DNA from: Verrucomicrobiaceae bacterium
GTDB taxonomy: Bacteria; Verrucomicrobiota; Verrucomicrobiia; Verrucomicrobiales; Akkermansiaceae
DNA length: 44,166 bases
Direction of reading: 5' to 3'
Assembly (NCBI GenBank): GCA_027487435.1
Contig: JAIYDP010000035.1
Span: 1-44,166 of the forward strand
Positions 9,401 through 17,389 of this stretch are shown piece by piece (position 1 is the first letter of the stretch; every line of letters begins with the position of its first letter). The notes beneath the pieces are model-generated. The model searched no databases. It had not been told where the DNA came from and saw only the letters and a program-made list of their open reading frames with translations. The translations under genes were made by a program, and so were the position numbers.

Positions 9401-9535
9401 GAAACCCTCTCCGATTCCAAAACGCTCATCGATGCGGATCAGGCCTACGTCCAGAGCGGCGGCAGCTTCGATGCCGTCATCATCTCGCTCCTCACCTCCG
9501 ATTCGTTCATTTTCCGCAAATCCGCTACCAACTAA
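6452..9535 (+). CDS. DUF1587/1592/1588/1585-type cytochrome c-like protein
   Basis: The protein has 1027 residues. An N-terminal export signal (about 1-40) is followed by a planctomycete-type cytochrome segment with the haem motif CIDCH at 59-63 and a downstream MPP, a possible axial Met. The long central part fits the DUF1587/DUF1595/DUF1592 block. Near residue 875 a second CxxCH (CWGCHERMNPVG) marks DUF1588, and the C-terminus (SIIRHAFRYFMGRNE) fits DUF1585. Such proteins are very common in Planctomycetes and Verrucomicrobiota, and their reaction is unestablished. The stop is four bases before the DUF1552 gene, its usual partner. A later in-frame ATG (residue 25) could be the true start. 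Beyond the first about 180 bases the gene is visibly richer in GC than genes further along the locus. Confidence 0.88.
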   Translation: MSRAYITTLKSSSRCGSIRSFATSMLVFGCMISPCQLFAGTDDPFRIAPAVSKLLENYCIDCHEEGTEKGKFRLDNLAELPLDARLDVMNRIIEKVHFEEMPPKKKDQPTVEERKQLEDWLAGVLEANNSSKLADKLRKPDYGNKLDHDKLFSGKHKDLPGFTYDRRWLVSQFIFDAKINKLLEFVGQRDIDGKRYQVIGENNRNGAKINLTNPFLLPTHSGVRYYDTTTLDGGHLLTMLTNGKELSAYMMTRAKGRTYVPAIYAIMGKEWEQEKILTDRATYLKASIEPLLIEVFKEKHDSLLPKFIATKPSPPVKVGPDGKPVNLPGFDYAGMSAEDREKIWAAIRRYSQDGKMDEAMIVRSERDWVNEGLSEREIVVRVNYMRIYMDEFFKRMPKTVPAAPKPPAEAELAIMRAALLKHRKAGDNYSTLIAKCVGDWSDEFRREREKTGVTDEQIANLVDQLFNRIIERSPDSQEFAEYSALVKSYLEKSGNGAAIEKLIQTLFLRTDYVYRHEFGEGVADEHGRRMLSPRDASYALAYALTDSSPDKELAAAAASGKLNTREDYRREVERMLKIRSQYYIIDESVELLSADSFTNIPIRKLRFFREFFGYPRALPIFKDNKRFGGDYISVSGRAVSEADLLVEHILEQDKNVFETLLTTEDFYVFHSGNNEAMAQSSAQVRKIYDYFKDKDWRNFDGLKLKEHLEFLKANEVRGVNPDLVAKSTGGKESMGGFFSTMSSYEDLLGKGQANAVPFSSTPGHGRTEAMTRTGKQMRGPEIAKSFNIDLKNWNYPVTQPTKMAHRKGILTHPAWLIAFAANTETDPIRRGKWVREKLLAGTVPDVPITVDAVIPEDHHNTLRTRLDKKTKEEYCWGCHERMNPVGLPFEMYDDFGRYRMEEFLEHPENLLEKRPDKGPPQDDLRDLFKTLPVDASGHLEGAGDPQLDGDVKNALDLAERLGKSAKVRQSIIRHAFRYFMGRNETLSDSKTLIDADQAYVQSGGSFDAVIISLLTSDSFIFRKSATN

Positions 9536-9539
9536 GCAC

Positions 9540-10934
9540 ATGAAAACCAGAAGAGACTTCCTCAGATCCACCGCCCTTGGCGTGGGTGCCCTATCGCTCA
9601 GCCCTTGCCTCAAGGCATTTGGCGCGGAAGCCCCGGCCAACGGGTTTCCCAAGCGCTTCATCTTCATCCGCAAATCCAATGGCGAGCCGCCGCCAGCCCT
9701 GGCGCTGCCCACTTTCTCGGCAGCCGAAAAAGCCCTGGATGAAAAGAAACAGCCCCTTGAAGTGGATCTCGACAAACACGAGCTGCCTGCGTGGATGAAT
9801 TCGCTGGCGAAGCACAAGGAGAACCTCTGCATCCTCCAAGGGCTCTCCTCCAAAATGAGCGAGAACGGGCATGCCTCCTTCTCCTCGGTCATGGGCGCCT
9901 ACAAATCGAACGGCAACTCCCTCAGCGGCATCAAGCGGGCGACCATCGACTTCGAGTTGGCGAAACTTTTCCCCTCGCCCTTCGGCCACATCGAATTGTC
10001 GCTGACGGGAGACTATTCGAAATTCAGGACGGGCATCGTCGCGGGATACTCCGCATCTGGCCCGCACCAACGGAACTACTGCTACGCGGATCCGCAGACG
10101 GCGCACAACGAATTGTTCCGCTCCGTGACAAACCCGGGTGCCGTCGATACCGACAACTCGATGCTGAAATTCCTCGAAGGCGAGGAATCCTTCAAGGCGG
10201 GCATCCTGCAGGGCTATGAAAAGCTCAAGCTCAGCAACCATATCCACTCGATCGAAGAGATCCAGGCACGCAACCTGAAGCTGTCGAAGATGGCCGGGTC
10301 CATCGCGAAACACATCCCGCAACTCGACAAGATCCACGCCAACGGCGGGGCGAGCGCCACCACGCCCGAGAAGCACGAAGCGATGACCGAGGTTCTCATC
10401 GCCGCCCTCATCACCGGCCTGACCAACGTGGTGACCTACACCATCGACGACCTGGGAACCCCGATCTTCGGTCTCCCCGGGAACGAGGGCGACCGCATCT
10501 CCCTCCACGTCATCGGCCACAACGGAAGCTACAGCGGGGTTTCCGCCGACACGATCCGCGAGAAAGTCCGCATCGGCCACATGGAGCAGATCGCGCGCAT
10601 CGTCGAACGTCTCAAGGCACAGCCCGAGGGCAAAGGCACGATGTTCGACAACACCATGATCATGTATTTCCCCGAGAACGGCGAATCCCACCACGGCCTC
10701 GGGCTGGAGGCTCCCTTCATCATCATGGCGGGCAACAACTGCAACCTCGACATGACCGGCCGCTACACCCGCCTGCCCTACCACGCCACCGAAGGGCACA
10801 AGACCCTCGGGAACTGGTACACCACGCTCCTCAACGCCCACGGCAACCCCATCAAGCATTACGGCGACCTCGATATCGAAATGTCCCGCTTGAAGATCGA
10901 TCAACTGGGTGCGATTTCCCAATTTATGGGGTGA
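9540..10934 (+). CDS. DUF1552 protein with Tat signal
   Basis: The protein has 464 residues from the ATG at 9540, four bases after the upstream stop. Upstream in-frame codons overlap the previous gene and are not part of it. The N-terminus has a twin-arginine motif (RRDFLRS) and a hydrophobic stretch ending near AFGA, so it is probably exported folded. The body matches the DUF1552 family (FIFIRKSNGEPP, LSSKMSENGHAS, a late MYFPENGESHHG segment). DUF1552 genes habitually follow DUF1592-type genes; the family is related to the alkaline-phosphatase/DUF1501 group, but its activity is unknown. It shares the raised GC of its upstream partner, so the two probably move together. Confidence 0.88.
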   Translation: MKTRRDFLRSTALGVGALSLSPCLKAFGAEAPANGFPKRFIFIRKSNGEPPPALALPTFSAAEKALDEKKQPLEVDLDKHELPAWMNSLAKHKENLCILQGLSSKMSENGHASFSSVMGAYKSNGNSLSGIKRATIDFELAKLFPSPFGHIELSLTGDYSKFRTGIVAGYSASGPHQRNYCYADPQTAHNELFRSVTNPGAVDTDNSMLKFLEGEESFKAGILQGYEKLKLSNHIHSIEEIQARNLKLSKMAGSIAKHIPQLDKIHANGGASATTPEKHEAMTEVLIAALITGLTNVVTYTIDDLGTPIFGLPGNEGDRISLHVIGHNGSYSGVSADTIREKVRIGHMEQIARIVERLKAQPEGKGTMFDNTMIMYFPENGESHHGLGLEAPFIIMAGNNCNLDMTGRYTRLPYHATEGHKTLGNWYTTLLNAHGNPIKHYGDLDIEMSRLKIDQLGAISQFMG

Positions 10935-11086
10935 AGTTTTTACGTTTGCTTTGATCCGTTGAATGGCTGAGCTACAGGCAGACTACGAAAGGTTTTCTAC
11001 TTTTCGCCGGTTATGAATGTTTTTTTGCGAGTGTTGATACATACGTGCGGATTTTTGAGTAATCGGAAAGAAGCATAACATATATT

Positions 11087-12337
11087 ATGAAGTCACTTAC
11101 ATCATCGATCCTATCGGTTTTTTTGACCGTCCAAGCAGTGCAAGCGAAGCCGATCAAGGTATTCATCCTTGCTGGGCAGTCGAACATGGAGGGGCCAGCC
11201 AATATTAGCACTTTTGACTATCTGGGTGACGATCCAGCCACAGCCTCCATGCTGCGGGGGATGCGTGGTGCGGATGGTAAGCCCGTCACTTGCAAAGGTG
11301 CTTCCATTGCCTATCTGACTGGCGCAGGTGAAAAAAACTTCACCCTGCATGGCAAACTAACTGCGGGATACGGGTCGATGTGGGGGATGGATCCCACCAA
11401 GCCTGGCGATAAAATAGGTCCAGAGTTTACTTTTGGGATCGTGATGGATGCGGCCTTCGCAGAACCAGTGCTGATCATTAAGGCCGCGTGGGGTGGCAAG
11501 AGTTTGCACACCGATTTTCGTCCGCCGAGTGCTGGGCCGTTTTTGATGCCGAAGGAAACACAGGATCTTTGGGATCAGCATCCTCAAGGAGCTCACGGGA
11601 TTCCTAAAGCGGAAGAGCGACCCAAGTGGTTTGCAGATAAGACCGCCGCGACAGGTGTGTATTACCGAATGACGATTGAGCATGTGAAGAAGGTTCTCGA
11701 GGATCCGAAAAAGGTCATGCCAGAATATGATGCTTCGCAGGGTTACGAGATCGCTGGATTTACCTGGCTCCAAGGCTTCAATGATATGGTCGATGGACAG
11801 GTCTATCCAAAACACGGCAAAGAGGATCGCTTCGCTGCATATTCGGATCTGCTCGCCCATTTCATTCGCGATGTTCGCAAGGATCTGAACGCTCCGAAGA
11901 TGCCGTTTGTCATCGGAGTCATGGGCGTTGGTGGCCTCAAAGATCAATCGTCTAGCATGGTCGCATTTCGCCAAGCGATGGCAGCACCTGCGGAGCTTCC
12001 TGAGTTCAAAGGCACTGTCGTCGCTGTGCCCACCGCACCATTTTGGTCGGATGAACTTGGCGCTATCGATGCAAAACGTGCTCAAATCAGTCAAATGAAC
12101 CACTTCTTGAATTCGAAACACAAAGATCATGCCAATGCTGACGGTCAGATGACCGATGAACAAAAAAAGGAATATCTGAAAAAATACGAAGCCGATCTCA
12201 TTAGCCCCGCTGAACTTGCCAAGTGGAAGCGCGGTGCATCGAATGCCGGCTATCACTATCTCGGCTGCGCCAAGACTTTTGCCTTAATGGGCAAGCATTT
12301 TGCTGAGGCCAATCTTAGGATCATCAAGAAGCCGTAA
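11087..12337 (+). CDS. Secreted SASA-type carbohydrate acetylesterase
   Basis: The protein has 416 residues with a signal peptide ending near AVQA (residue 20). The nucleophile motif FILAGQSNMEG gives Ser at about 32, at the expected place just after the signal. A late NAGYHYLGCAKT segment supplies a conserved His. These features fit the sialate O-acetylesterase/CE6-like (SASA, DUF303) family, GDSL-like hydrolases that remove acetyl groups from sugars. In this locus it would deacetylate a polysaccharide before glycosidase action; the substrate is inferred. Its base composition matches the downstream genes rather than the GC-rich pair upstream. Confidence 0.85.
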   Translation: MKSLTSSILSVFLTVQAVQAKPIKVFILAGQSNMEGPANISTFDYLGDDPATASMLRGMRGADGKPVTCKGASIAYLTGAGEKNFTLHGKLTAGYGSMWGMDPTKPGDKIGPEFTFGIVMDAAFAEPVLIIKAAWGGKSLHTDFRPPSAGPFLMPKETQDLWDQHPQGAHGIPKAEERPKWFADKTAATGVYYRMTIEHVKKVLEDPKKVMPEYDASQGYEIAGFTWLQGFNDMVDGQVYPKHGKEDRFAAYSDLLAHFIRDVRKDLNAPKMPFVIGVMGVGGLKDQSSSMVAFRQAMAAPAELPEFKGTVVAVPTAPFWSDELGAIDAKRAQISQMNHFLNSKHKDHANADGQMTDEQKKEYLKKYEADLISPAELAKWKRGASNAGYHYLGCAKTFALMGKHFAEANLRIIKKP

Positions 12338-12345
12338 GGGAGTTC

Positions 12346-13956
12346 ATGAATCGACAACTCGTATGCATCTTCACGCTGTTGTCGTGTGCGCTGTCACTGG
12401 GTGCGGCAACAGCCTCCCGCACCATCCTGAATACGGATCGCCTGCAAGGCTACGTCGAGACCTTCAATCGCAACGACCACACTCATTTCGGTCAGGCCAT
12501 TTCCAATGAGGCTGCGGCAGACTGGATGGCTAAAAACGTGCCGCTCTTCGAGTGTCCCGACAAAGAAATCGAGGAAATCTACCATTTCCGCTGGTGGTCG
12601 TTTCGCAAACACATCAAGCAAACCGCTGATGGTTTTGTGATCACCGAGTTTCTTCCCCAAGTATCGTGGAGTGGCAAACACAATACCATTTCCTGTCCCG
12701 CCGGTCACCATTTCCGCGAAGGACGTTGGATCCGAGATCCTCGATATCTCAACGATTACGCTGCTTTCTGGTTTCGTAAGGGAGGTTCGCCACGAAGTTA
12801 TAGCTTCTGGGCCGCAGACTCGATGTTGCAACGCGCCATCACGTTAGGCAATTTTGATCAAGCCATCGACTTGCTGCCCGACTTGGTCAGCAATTACCAA
12901 GAATGGGAAAAAGCACGCCTCGAAGCAGACGGCCTCTTCTGGCAGATTGACGACCGCGATGGCATGGAACTTTCGATCGGTGGGCGTGGTCATCGAGGAG
13001 AGGGCAAGCGCCCGACGATCAATTCCTACATGTTTGGCGATGCCTCGGCCATTGCTGTTATCGCAGCAAAAGCAGGCAATCTGGAACTTGCAAAAGTGTA
13101 TGAAGATAAAGCGGCAAAACTCCGCAGACTGATTCTCGAAAAACTATGGGACGATCAGGCAAAATTTTTCAAAGTCCTTCCTCGCGCAGAAGGCAGCAAA
13201 GTCGTTGATGTTCGTGAACTCCACGGCTTTACTCCATGGTATTTCTCCATCCCTCCTCAAGGAAAGGGCTACGAGGTCGCATGGAGACAATTGATGGATC
13301 CGAAAGGATTTCAAGCACCCTATGGGCCAACGACCACAGAGCAAAGACATCCTGGCTTCGCGATTTCTTACCAGGGTCACGAGTGCCAGTGGAACGGCCC
13401 CAGTTGGCCCTTCGCCACATCCATCGCACTCACGGCGATGGCAAATGTTCTCAACGAATCGACGCAGAAAAGTATCACACAGCGAGACTATTTCGAGACG
13501 CTAAATACCTATACGAAATCGCATCGACTCAAGCTCGAGGATGGCAGCAGTGTTCCTTGGATCGATGAAAACCTTAATCCTGAAACTGGCGATTGGATTG
13601 CACGCACCCGCCTGAAATCTTGGAAAGAGGGGAACTGGTATGTTGGCAAAGGCGGCGTCGAGCGCGGCAAAGACTACAATCATTCGACCTATTGCGACCT
13701 GATCATCACGGGCTTGATAGGCTTGCGACCACAGATCGATGGCGTGGTTGTCAATCCGTTAGTGCCCAAGAATACATGGGACTATTTCTGCCTCGATGGC
13801 ATACCTTATCATGGCTATGATCTAACGATTTTTTACGATAAGACAGGAAAACACTATAACAAAGGCCGTGGGCTGCATATCCTTGCCAACGGCAAAAAAA
13901 TCGCTTCACGCGAAAACCTAGGATTCTTACAAGTCCAACTGATACCACCACGATAA
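12346..13956 (+). CDS. Secreted (alpha/alpha)6-barrel glycosidase, MGH1/GH63-like
   Basis: The protein has 536 residues with a signal peptide (about 1-22). It shows the pattern of six-hairpin glycosidases: FRWWSFRKH, DDRDGMELSIGG near residue 203, a Tyr/Phe-rich ELHGFTPWYFSIP segment, and WNGPSWPFATS near residue 350. This best fits the MGH1-like/GH63 clan of trehalase-like enzymes, though family number and substrate cannot be read from sequence alone. A ribosome site (GGGAG) lies just before the start and overlaps the end of the esterase gene eight bases upstream, so the two are surely co-transcribed. An exported exo-glycosidase role is inferred. Confidence 0.75.
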   Translation: MNRQLVCIFTLLSCALSLGAATASRTILNTDRLQGYVETFNRNDHTHFGQAISNEAAADWMAKNVPLFECPDKEIEEIYHFRWWSFRKHIKQTADGFVITEFLPQVSWSGKHNTISCPAGHHFREGRWIRDPRYLNDYAAFWFRKGGSPRSYSFWAADSMLQRAITLGNFDQAIDLLPDLVSNYQEWEKARLEADGLFWQIDDRDGMELSIGGRGHRGEGKRPTINSYMFGDASAIAVIAAKAGNLELAKVYEDKAAKLRRLILEKLWDDQAKFFKVLPRAEGSKVVDVRELHGFTPWYFSIPPQGKGYEVAWRQLMDPKGFQAPYGPTTTEQRHPGFAISYQGHECQWNGPSWPFATSIALTAMANVLNESTQKSITQRDYFETLNTYTKSHRLKLEDGSSVPWIDENLNPETGDWIARTRLKSWKEGNWYVGKGGVERGKDYNHSTYCDLIITGLIGLRPQIDGVVVNPLVPKNTWDYFCLDGIPYHGYDLTIFYDKTGKHYNKGRGLHILANGKKIASRENLGFLQVQLIPPR

Positions 13957-14139
13957 TGGCAATAGCAATCGTCAATAGCTTCCAGAATGTGAATGGCGAT
14001 CTGTTCGTCAAGGTCGAAGCGGCGATCCGTCATGCAATCTTTACGGTACTTGTCATTGGTACAAAAATGAGGTATTTTTTCACGAACCCAGCTGTGCGCG
14101 CTGCAAACCCATTCTAACCGAAACATCCGAACCAGAAAC

Positions 14140-17079
14140 ATGAGAACACTTTTCCATCGAACGATCGCCGTTACGGCGGCCTTGCTGCTTTGGCCCATCG
14201 CTCCACTTGCAGCGCAAGAGGCATCTGCTTCCGCCATAGAACTCGGCGCGCCCTTTCGCGACAATGCCATCTTGCAACGGGAAATGCCTCTGCCCGTTTG
14301 GGGTTGGAGCAAGTCCGGTACGACGGTTACGGTCGAATTTGCCGGACAAAAGGAAAGCGCCAAGGCTGGTGCCGATGGCAAATGGATGGTCAAGCTCAAG
14401 CCGCTAGTCGCCAGTGCCGAACCTGCTGAGATGGTCGTTCAGGAGTCAGGTGACGGTAGTCAGTTGCTTGGGAAAAAAGTGACACTAAAAAACATCTTGG
14501 TTGGCGAGGTCTGGATGGCTTCGGGGCAATCGAATATGCAGTGGGTAGCTGCGAAGTGTGATGCTCAGAAAATAGTCGCGGATCTTAAGGCGAAAGGGGA
14601 GTCTCCGCCGATTCGCGAGTTTGAAGTTACTGGTGCGTGCTCGGCATTGCATCCCATAGAGCGTGCGAACGGAGCATGGAAGGATGGAGAGTATGGAAAC
14701 TATAGTGCCGTTTCATTTGCGTTCGCTCACAAGCTTTATGGAGAAATCAAGGTGCCCATCGGTATCCTCAATTGTTCTTGGAGTGAGACTGCCATCGAGT
14801 CGTGGATTCCCCGGGTGGCCTACGCCACAGCGGAAGATGACTATTGTAAGGGCATTCACAAAAAGTGTCTGATGACAGATCCTCGCACGCCCGAGCATAA
14901 GCAGGCTTGGGGGGCTTTTTACCAATCTCTTGAAGATCAGATTGCCAAAAACGAAGCATTGATCAAGAAGGGGGAGAAGGCTTCGGAGATCAGTGCGGAA
15001 TTGCCCGGAAATTTGGCTGGAAATCGAGATGCCAACTGGATGTTCAACGGTCGCATGAATCCCGTGGTTCCTTATGCCCTTCGTGGTGCGATCTGGAACC
15101 AAGGTTGGGCAAATCGCCAGAGCGGCCTGCTCTATTACAACAGCCTTCACTCGATGATTCGTGGCTGGCGTATGGTTTGGGATCGCCCCGAACTCCCCGT
15201 GTATTTCCACCAGTTCTATTGCCCAGGTAATGAGCATTTCGGTAAGCCGAGCCTCGATAGCACAGCGGAAATGCGTCTCGGAACATGGCTGGCTCGCGAT
15301 ATTCCAAACGTCGGCATGGCCTGCCAAATCGATATTCAAGGCGCGATTCATTACGGCAACAAAACGCTGCCCGGCAAACGTCTCGCCCTTCATGCCCTGA
15401 AAAATCAGTATGGAAAAAGTATCGTGTCGGATAGCCCGATGTTCAAATCTTACGAGGTCAAGGGAGATGAACTTATCGTTTCCTTCGACTTCGCGGAAGG
15501 CGGATTGCTCGTGGGGCAAGCAATCGAAAAAGACCTGCTGGATGCTCCCGCCATTCTCGAAAACAGCGAAGACAAGGTGAAGGTATTTTATTTGGCCGGA
15601 GAAGACCGCGTATGGCATCCGGCTTCGATCAAAATTCAGGGAGACAAAGTCATTGTTCGTTCTCCATCTGTCAAGGCACCGCGCGGGGTTTCCTATGGTG
15701 CATCGGGCATTGGCTCACTGCCCAACCTTTACAACAAAGCTCTGTTGCCCATGGTTCCTTTTATGTATTTCGAAAACAAACTCGTCACTAGCAAGGACTG
15801 GCCGGGTGGGAAAATCGTCATAGCCAATGAAAAGAGCGATACCTCGCAGGATGGCAAAGCCTATGAATACCGCAAGATGCCGCTCTTGAGTCAGCAGTTC
15901 GATGACAATGCGGTGCTACAAGCCGGTAAACCCGTGACGATCTGGGGTTCCACGAGGAAATTCGGAGAATGGCAAATCGAACCAGAAGCGGGCGATTGTA
16001 AGGTGGAGTTCGAATTCGGCGATATCAAAAAGACCATCTCCGTCACACCGGATATGGCAGAGTGGCAAGTGACGCTTCCAGCGATGAAAGCTGGTAACAC
16101 GCCTTTCACCTTAAAAGTGAAATTCACCATCGACGGAGAAACGGTGCATGAGCGCACGGCAAAAGATATTGTTTTCGGCGACGTCTGGTACATTGCTTTG
16201 CCAGCAGGAACTTTCACCGCACCCGTCGTCAAGCCATCCGGACAGATAGTGCGTATGATGCAAAATGAATCGAAGCGTGATGCCAATGGCGTGCCGAGCC
16301 GTTTCAGTATCGCGACTTCGCGCGGCCTGCGAGCCGAGAACCGCTTTGCTTCGTATTGGCGCGACGCGGAGGGACTTGCTGCATTTTTTGGTCACGGCAT
16401 TGCTGCAAAGAAAAAATATCCTGTGGGCATCATTTTCATGCAAAGCAAAACCGAGGTAGCACTGAAGAATTGGATCTCTGAAGACTTCCTTAAGCAGGCA
16501 CCAAGTTTGATGTCGGACTACAAGAGTGTGGGTAGTCAATACCCGAACAATCCCTACTATTTAGAAAACGTGCGACGATACATTCGCGAGTGGCAGAAAT
16601 ATTGGAGCGAGTACATCCCCGCGATGATCGAGACAAAAGCCGCGCCTGATGGAGCCATCTGGGGTGTTTATCCCACGCAGGCACCCGACATTGGTGATTC
16701 CAAGGCGACGATGACCTACAACGTTTATGTCGATTGTTTTTCACCCGCACAAGTAAGCGGTATCGTATTTCTTCATGGTAACGCGATGATCACGGATCAA
16801 GAGGGCGCGAACTTCGGTTCCGAGATGTCAGCCTTGGTGAACTGCTTCAAGGCCAAGCTGGGCGGAGACGACGTGCCATTTTTTTACACTCAGCCAAGTT
16901 CCTCCTTAGCTCCTAAAATTTCCAAGCCGCAGTCGATTAAGGGGGCAAGCAAAGCATTGGAGATCGAACAATGGTGTGCCGCTAAGCCTGGCAGCAAGCC
17001 GAACGATAAGGAGGAGAATGCCGCTTCCAGTGCAAGGATAGCTGCGCTATTGGAGAAAGTCATCCAACAAGAAAAGTAG
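14140..17079 (+). CDS. Large SASA esterase with a duplicated, apparently inactive second half
   Basis: The protein has 979 residues with a signal peptide (about 1-26). The first half is a sialate O-acetylesterase-type domain: FRDNAILQREMPLPVWG, then EVWMASGQSNMQW with nucleophile Ser131, GILNCSWSETAIESWIPR, and AIHYGNK with His404. The second half, from about residue 580, repeats the same order: FDDNAVLQAGKPVTIWG, DVWYIALPAGTF at about 681-692 where GQSN should be, then VGIIFMQSKTEVALKNWIS. The Ser nucleophile motif is lost in the second copy, so it is probably a pseudo-enzyme used for binding or structure. The Asp of the usual DIH triad motif reads Ala in the first copy. The 183-base upstream gap may hold its own promoter. 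Confidence 0.85.
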   Translation: MRTLFHRTIAVTAALLLWPIAPLAAQEASASAIELGAPFRDNAILQREMPLPVWGWSKSGTTVTVEFAGQKESAKAGADGKWMVKLKPLVASAEPAEMVVQESGDGSQLLGKKVTLKNILVGEVWMASGQSNMQWVAAKCDAQKIVADLKAKGESPPIREFEVTGACSALHPIERANGAWKDGEYGNYSAVSFAFAHKLYGEIKVPIGILNCSWSETAIESWIPRVAYATAEDDYCKGIHKKCLMTDPRTPEHKQAWGAFYQSLEDQIAKNEALIKKGEKASEISAELPGNLAGNRDANWMFNGRMNPVVPYALRGAIWNQGWANRQSGLLYYNSLHSMIRGWRMVWDRPELPVYFHQFYCPGNEHFGKPSLDSTAEMRLGTWLARDIPNVGMACQIDIQGAIHYGNKTLPGKRLALHALKNQYGKSIVSDSPMFKSYEVKGDELIVSFDFAEGGLLVGQAIEKDLLDAPAILENSEDKVKVFYLAGEDRVWHPASIKIQGDKVIVRSPSVKAPRGVSYGASGIGSLPNLYNKALLPMVPFMYFENKLVTSKDWPGGKIVIANEKSDTSQDGKAYEYRKMPLLSQQFDDNAVLQAGKPVTIWGSTRKFGEWQIEPEAGDCKVEFEFGDIKKTISVTPDMAEWQVTLPAMKAGNTPFTLKVKFTIDGETVHERTAKDIVFGDVWYIALPAGTFTAPVVKPSGQIVRMMQNESKRDANGVPSRFSIATSRGLRAENRFASYWRDAEGLAAFFGHGIAAKKKYPVGIIFMQSKTEVALKNWISEDFLKQAPSLMSDYKSVGSQYPNNPYYLENVRRYIREWQKYWSEYIPAMIETKAAPDGAIWGVYPTQAPDIGDSKATMTYNVYVDCFSPAQVSGIVFLHGNAMITDQEGANFGSEMSALVNCFKAKLGGDDVPFFYTQPSSSLAPKISKPQSIKGASKALEIEQWCAAKPGSKPNDKEENAASSARIAALLEKVIQQEK

Positions 17080-17389
17080 GCCGTACGTAAGGGGGGGGGC
17101 AGGATCGCTTCTTGCTATCGCACATGCAATCATCATCGTCTGCGCGAGATGAGTTGTTCTTTAAGGAATGGTCATCGATACAGAAAAGCCAAGGCACGGC
17201 TATCAAGACATTTTCCTCAATCCGATGAAAGAATTCGTATCATTGATCTGTATGAAGGAATGACATAGCTCGTTCTATTTTTCTGCTTGCAGTGAAGAAA
17301 AAGCGATCATGGCAATCACCCTGACTTAGGGGGCATCATCCAAAAACCCAACGTCCGAAAAATGCACCAAACCCACCATCCAAAAACCC
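17080..17389 (+). other. Gene-free gap with a G9 run and a repeat next to the following start codon
   Basis: No gene is seen in these 310 bases. A run of nine G lies at 17091-17099, just after the esterase stop. A 14-base direct repeat, catccaaaaaccca, occurs at 17337-17350 and 17377-17390. The last base of the second copy is the A of the ATG of the VWA gene, so the repeat occupies the place of the ribosome site, and no Shine-Dalgarno sequence is visible. Confidence 0.6.

Noticed and set aside
9126..9539. Longer N-terminus for the DUF1552 protein
   Set aside because: The upstream in-frame codons overlap the DUF1588/1585 end of the preceding gene, and the Tat signal begins exactly at the ATG at 9540.
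9591..10922. 443-codon minus-strand frame opposite the DUF1552 gene
   Set aside because: Antisense shadow of a recognised gene; low-complexity Val/Asp/Gly-rich composition and no signal or motif.
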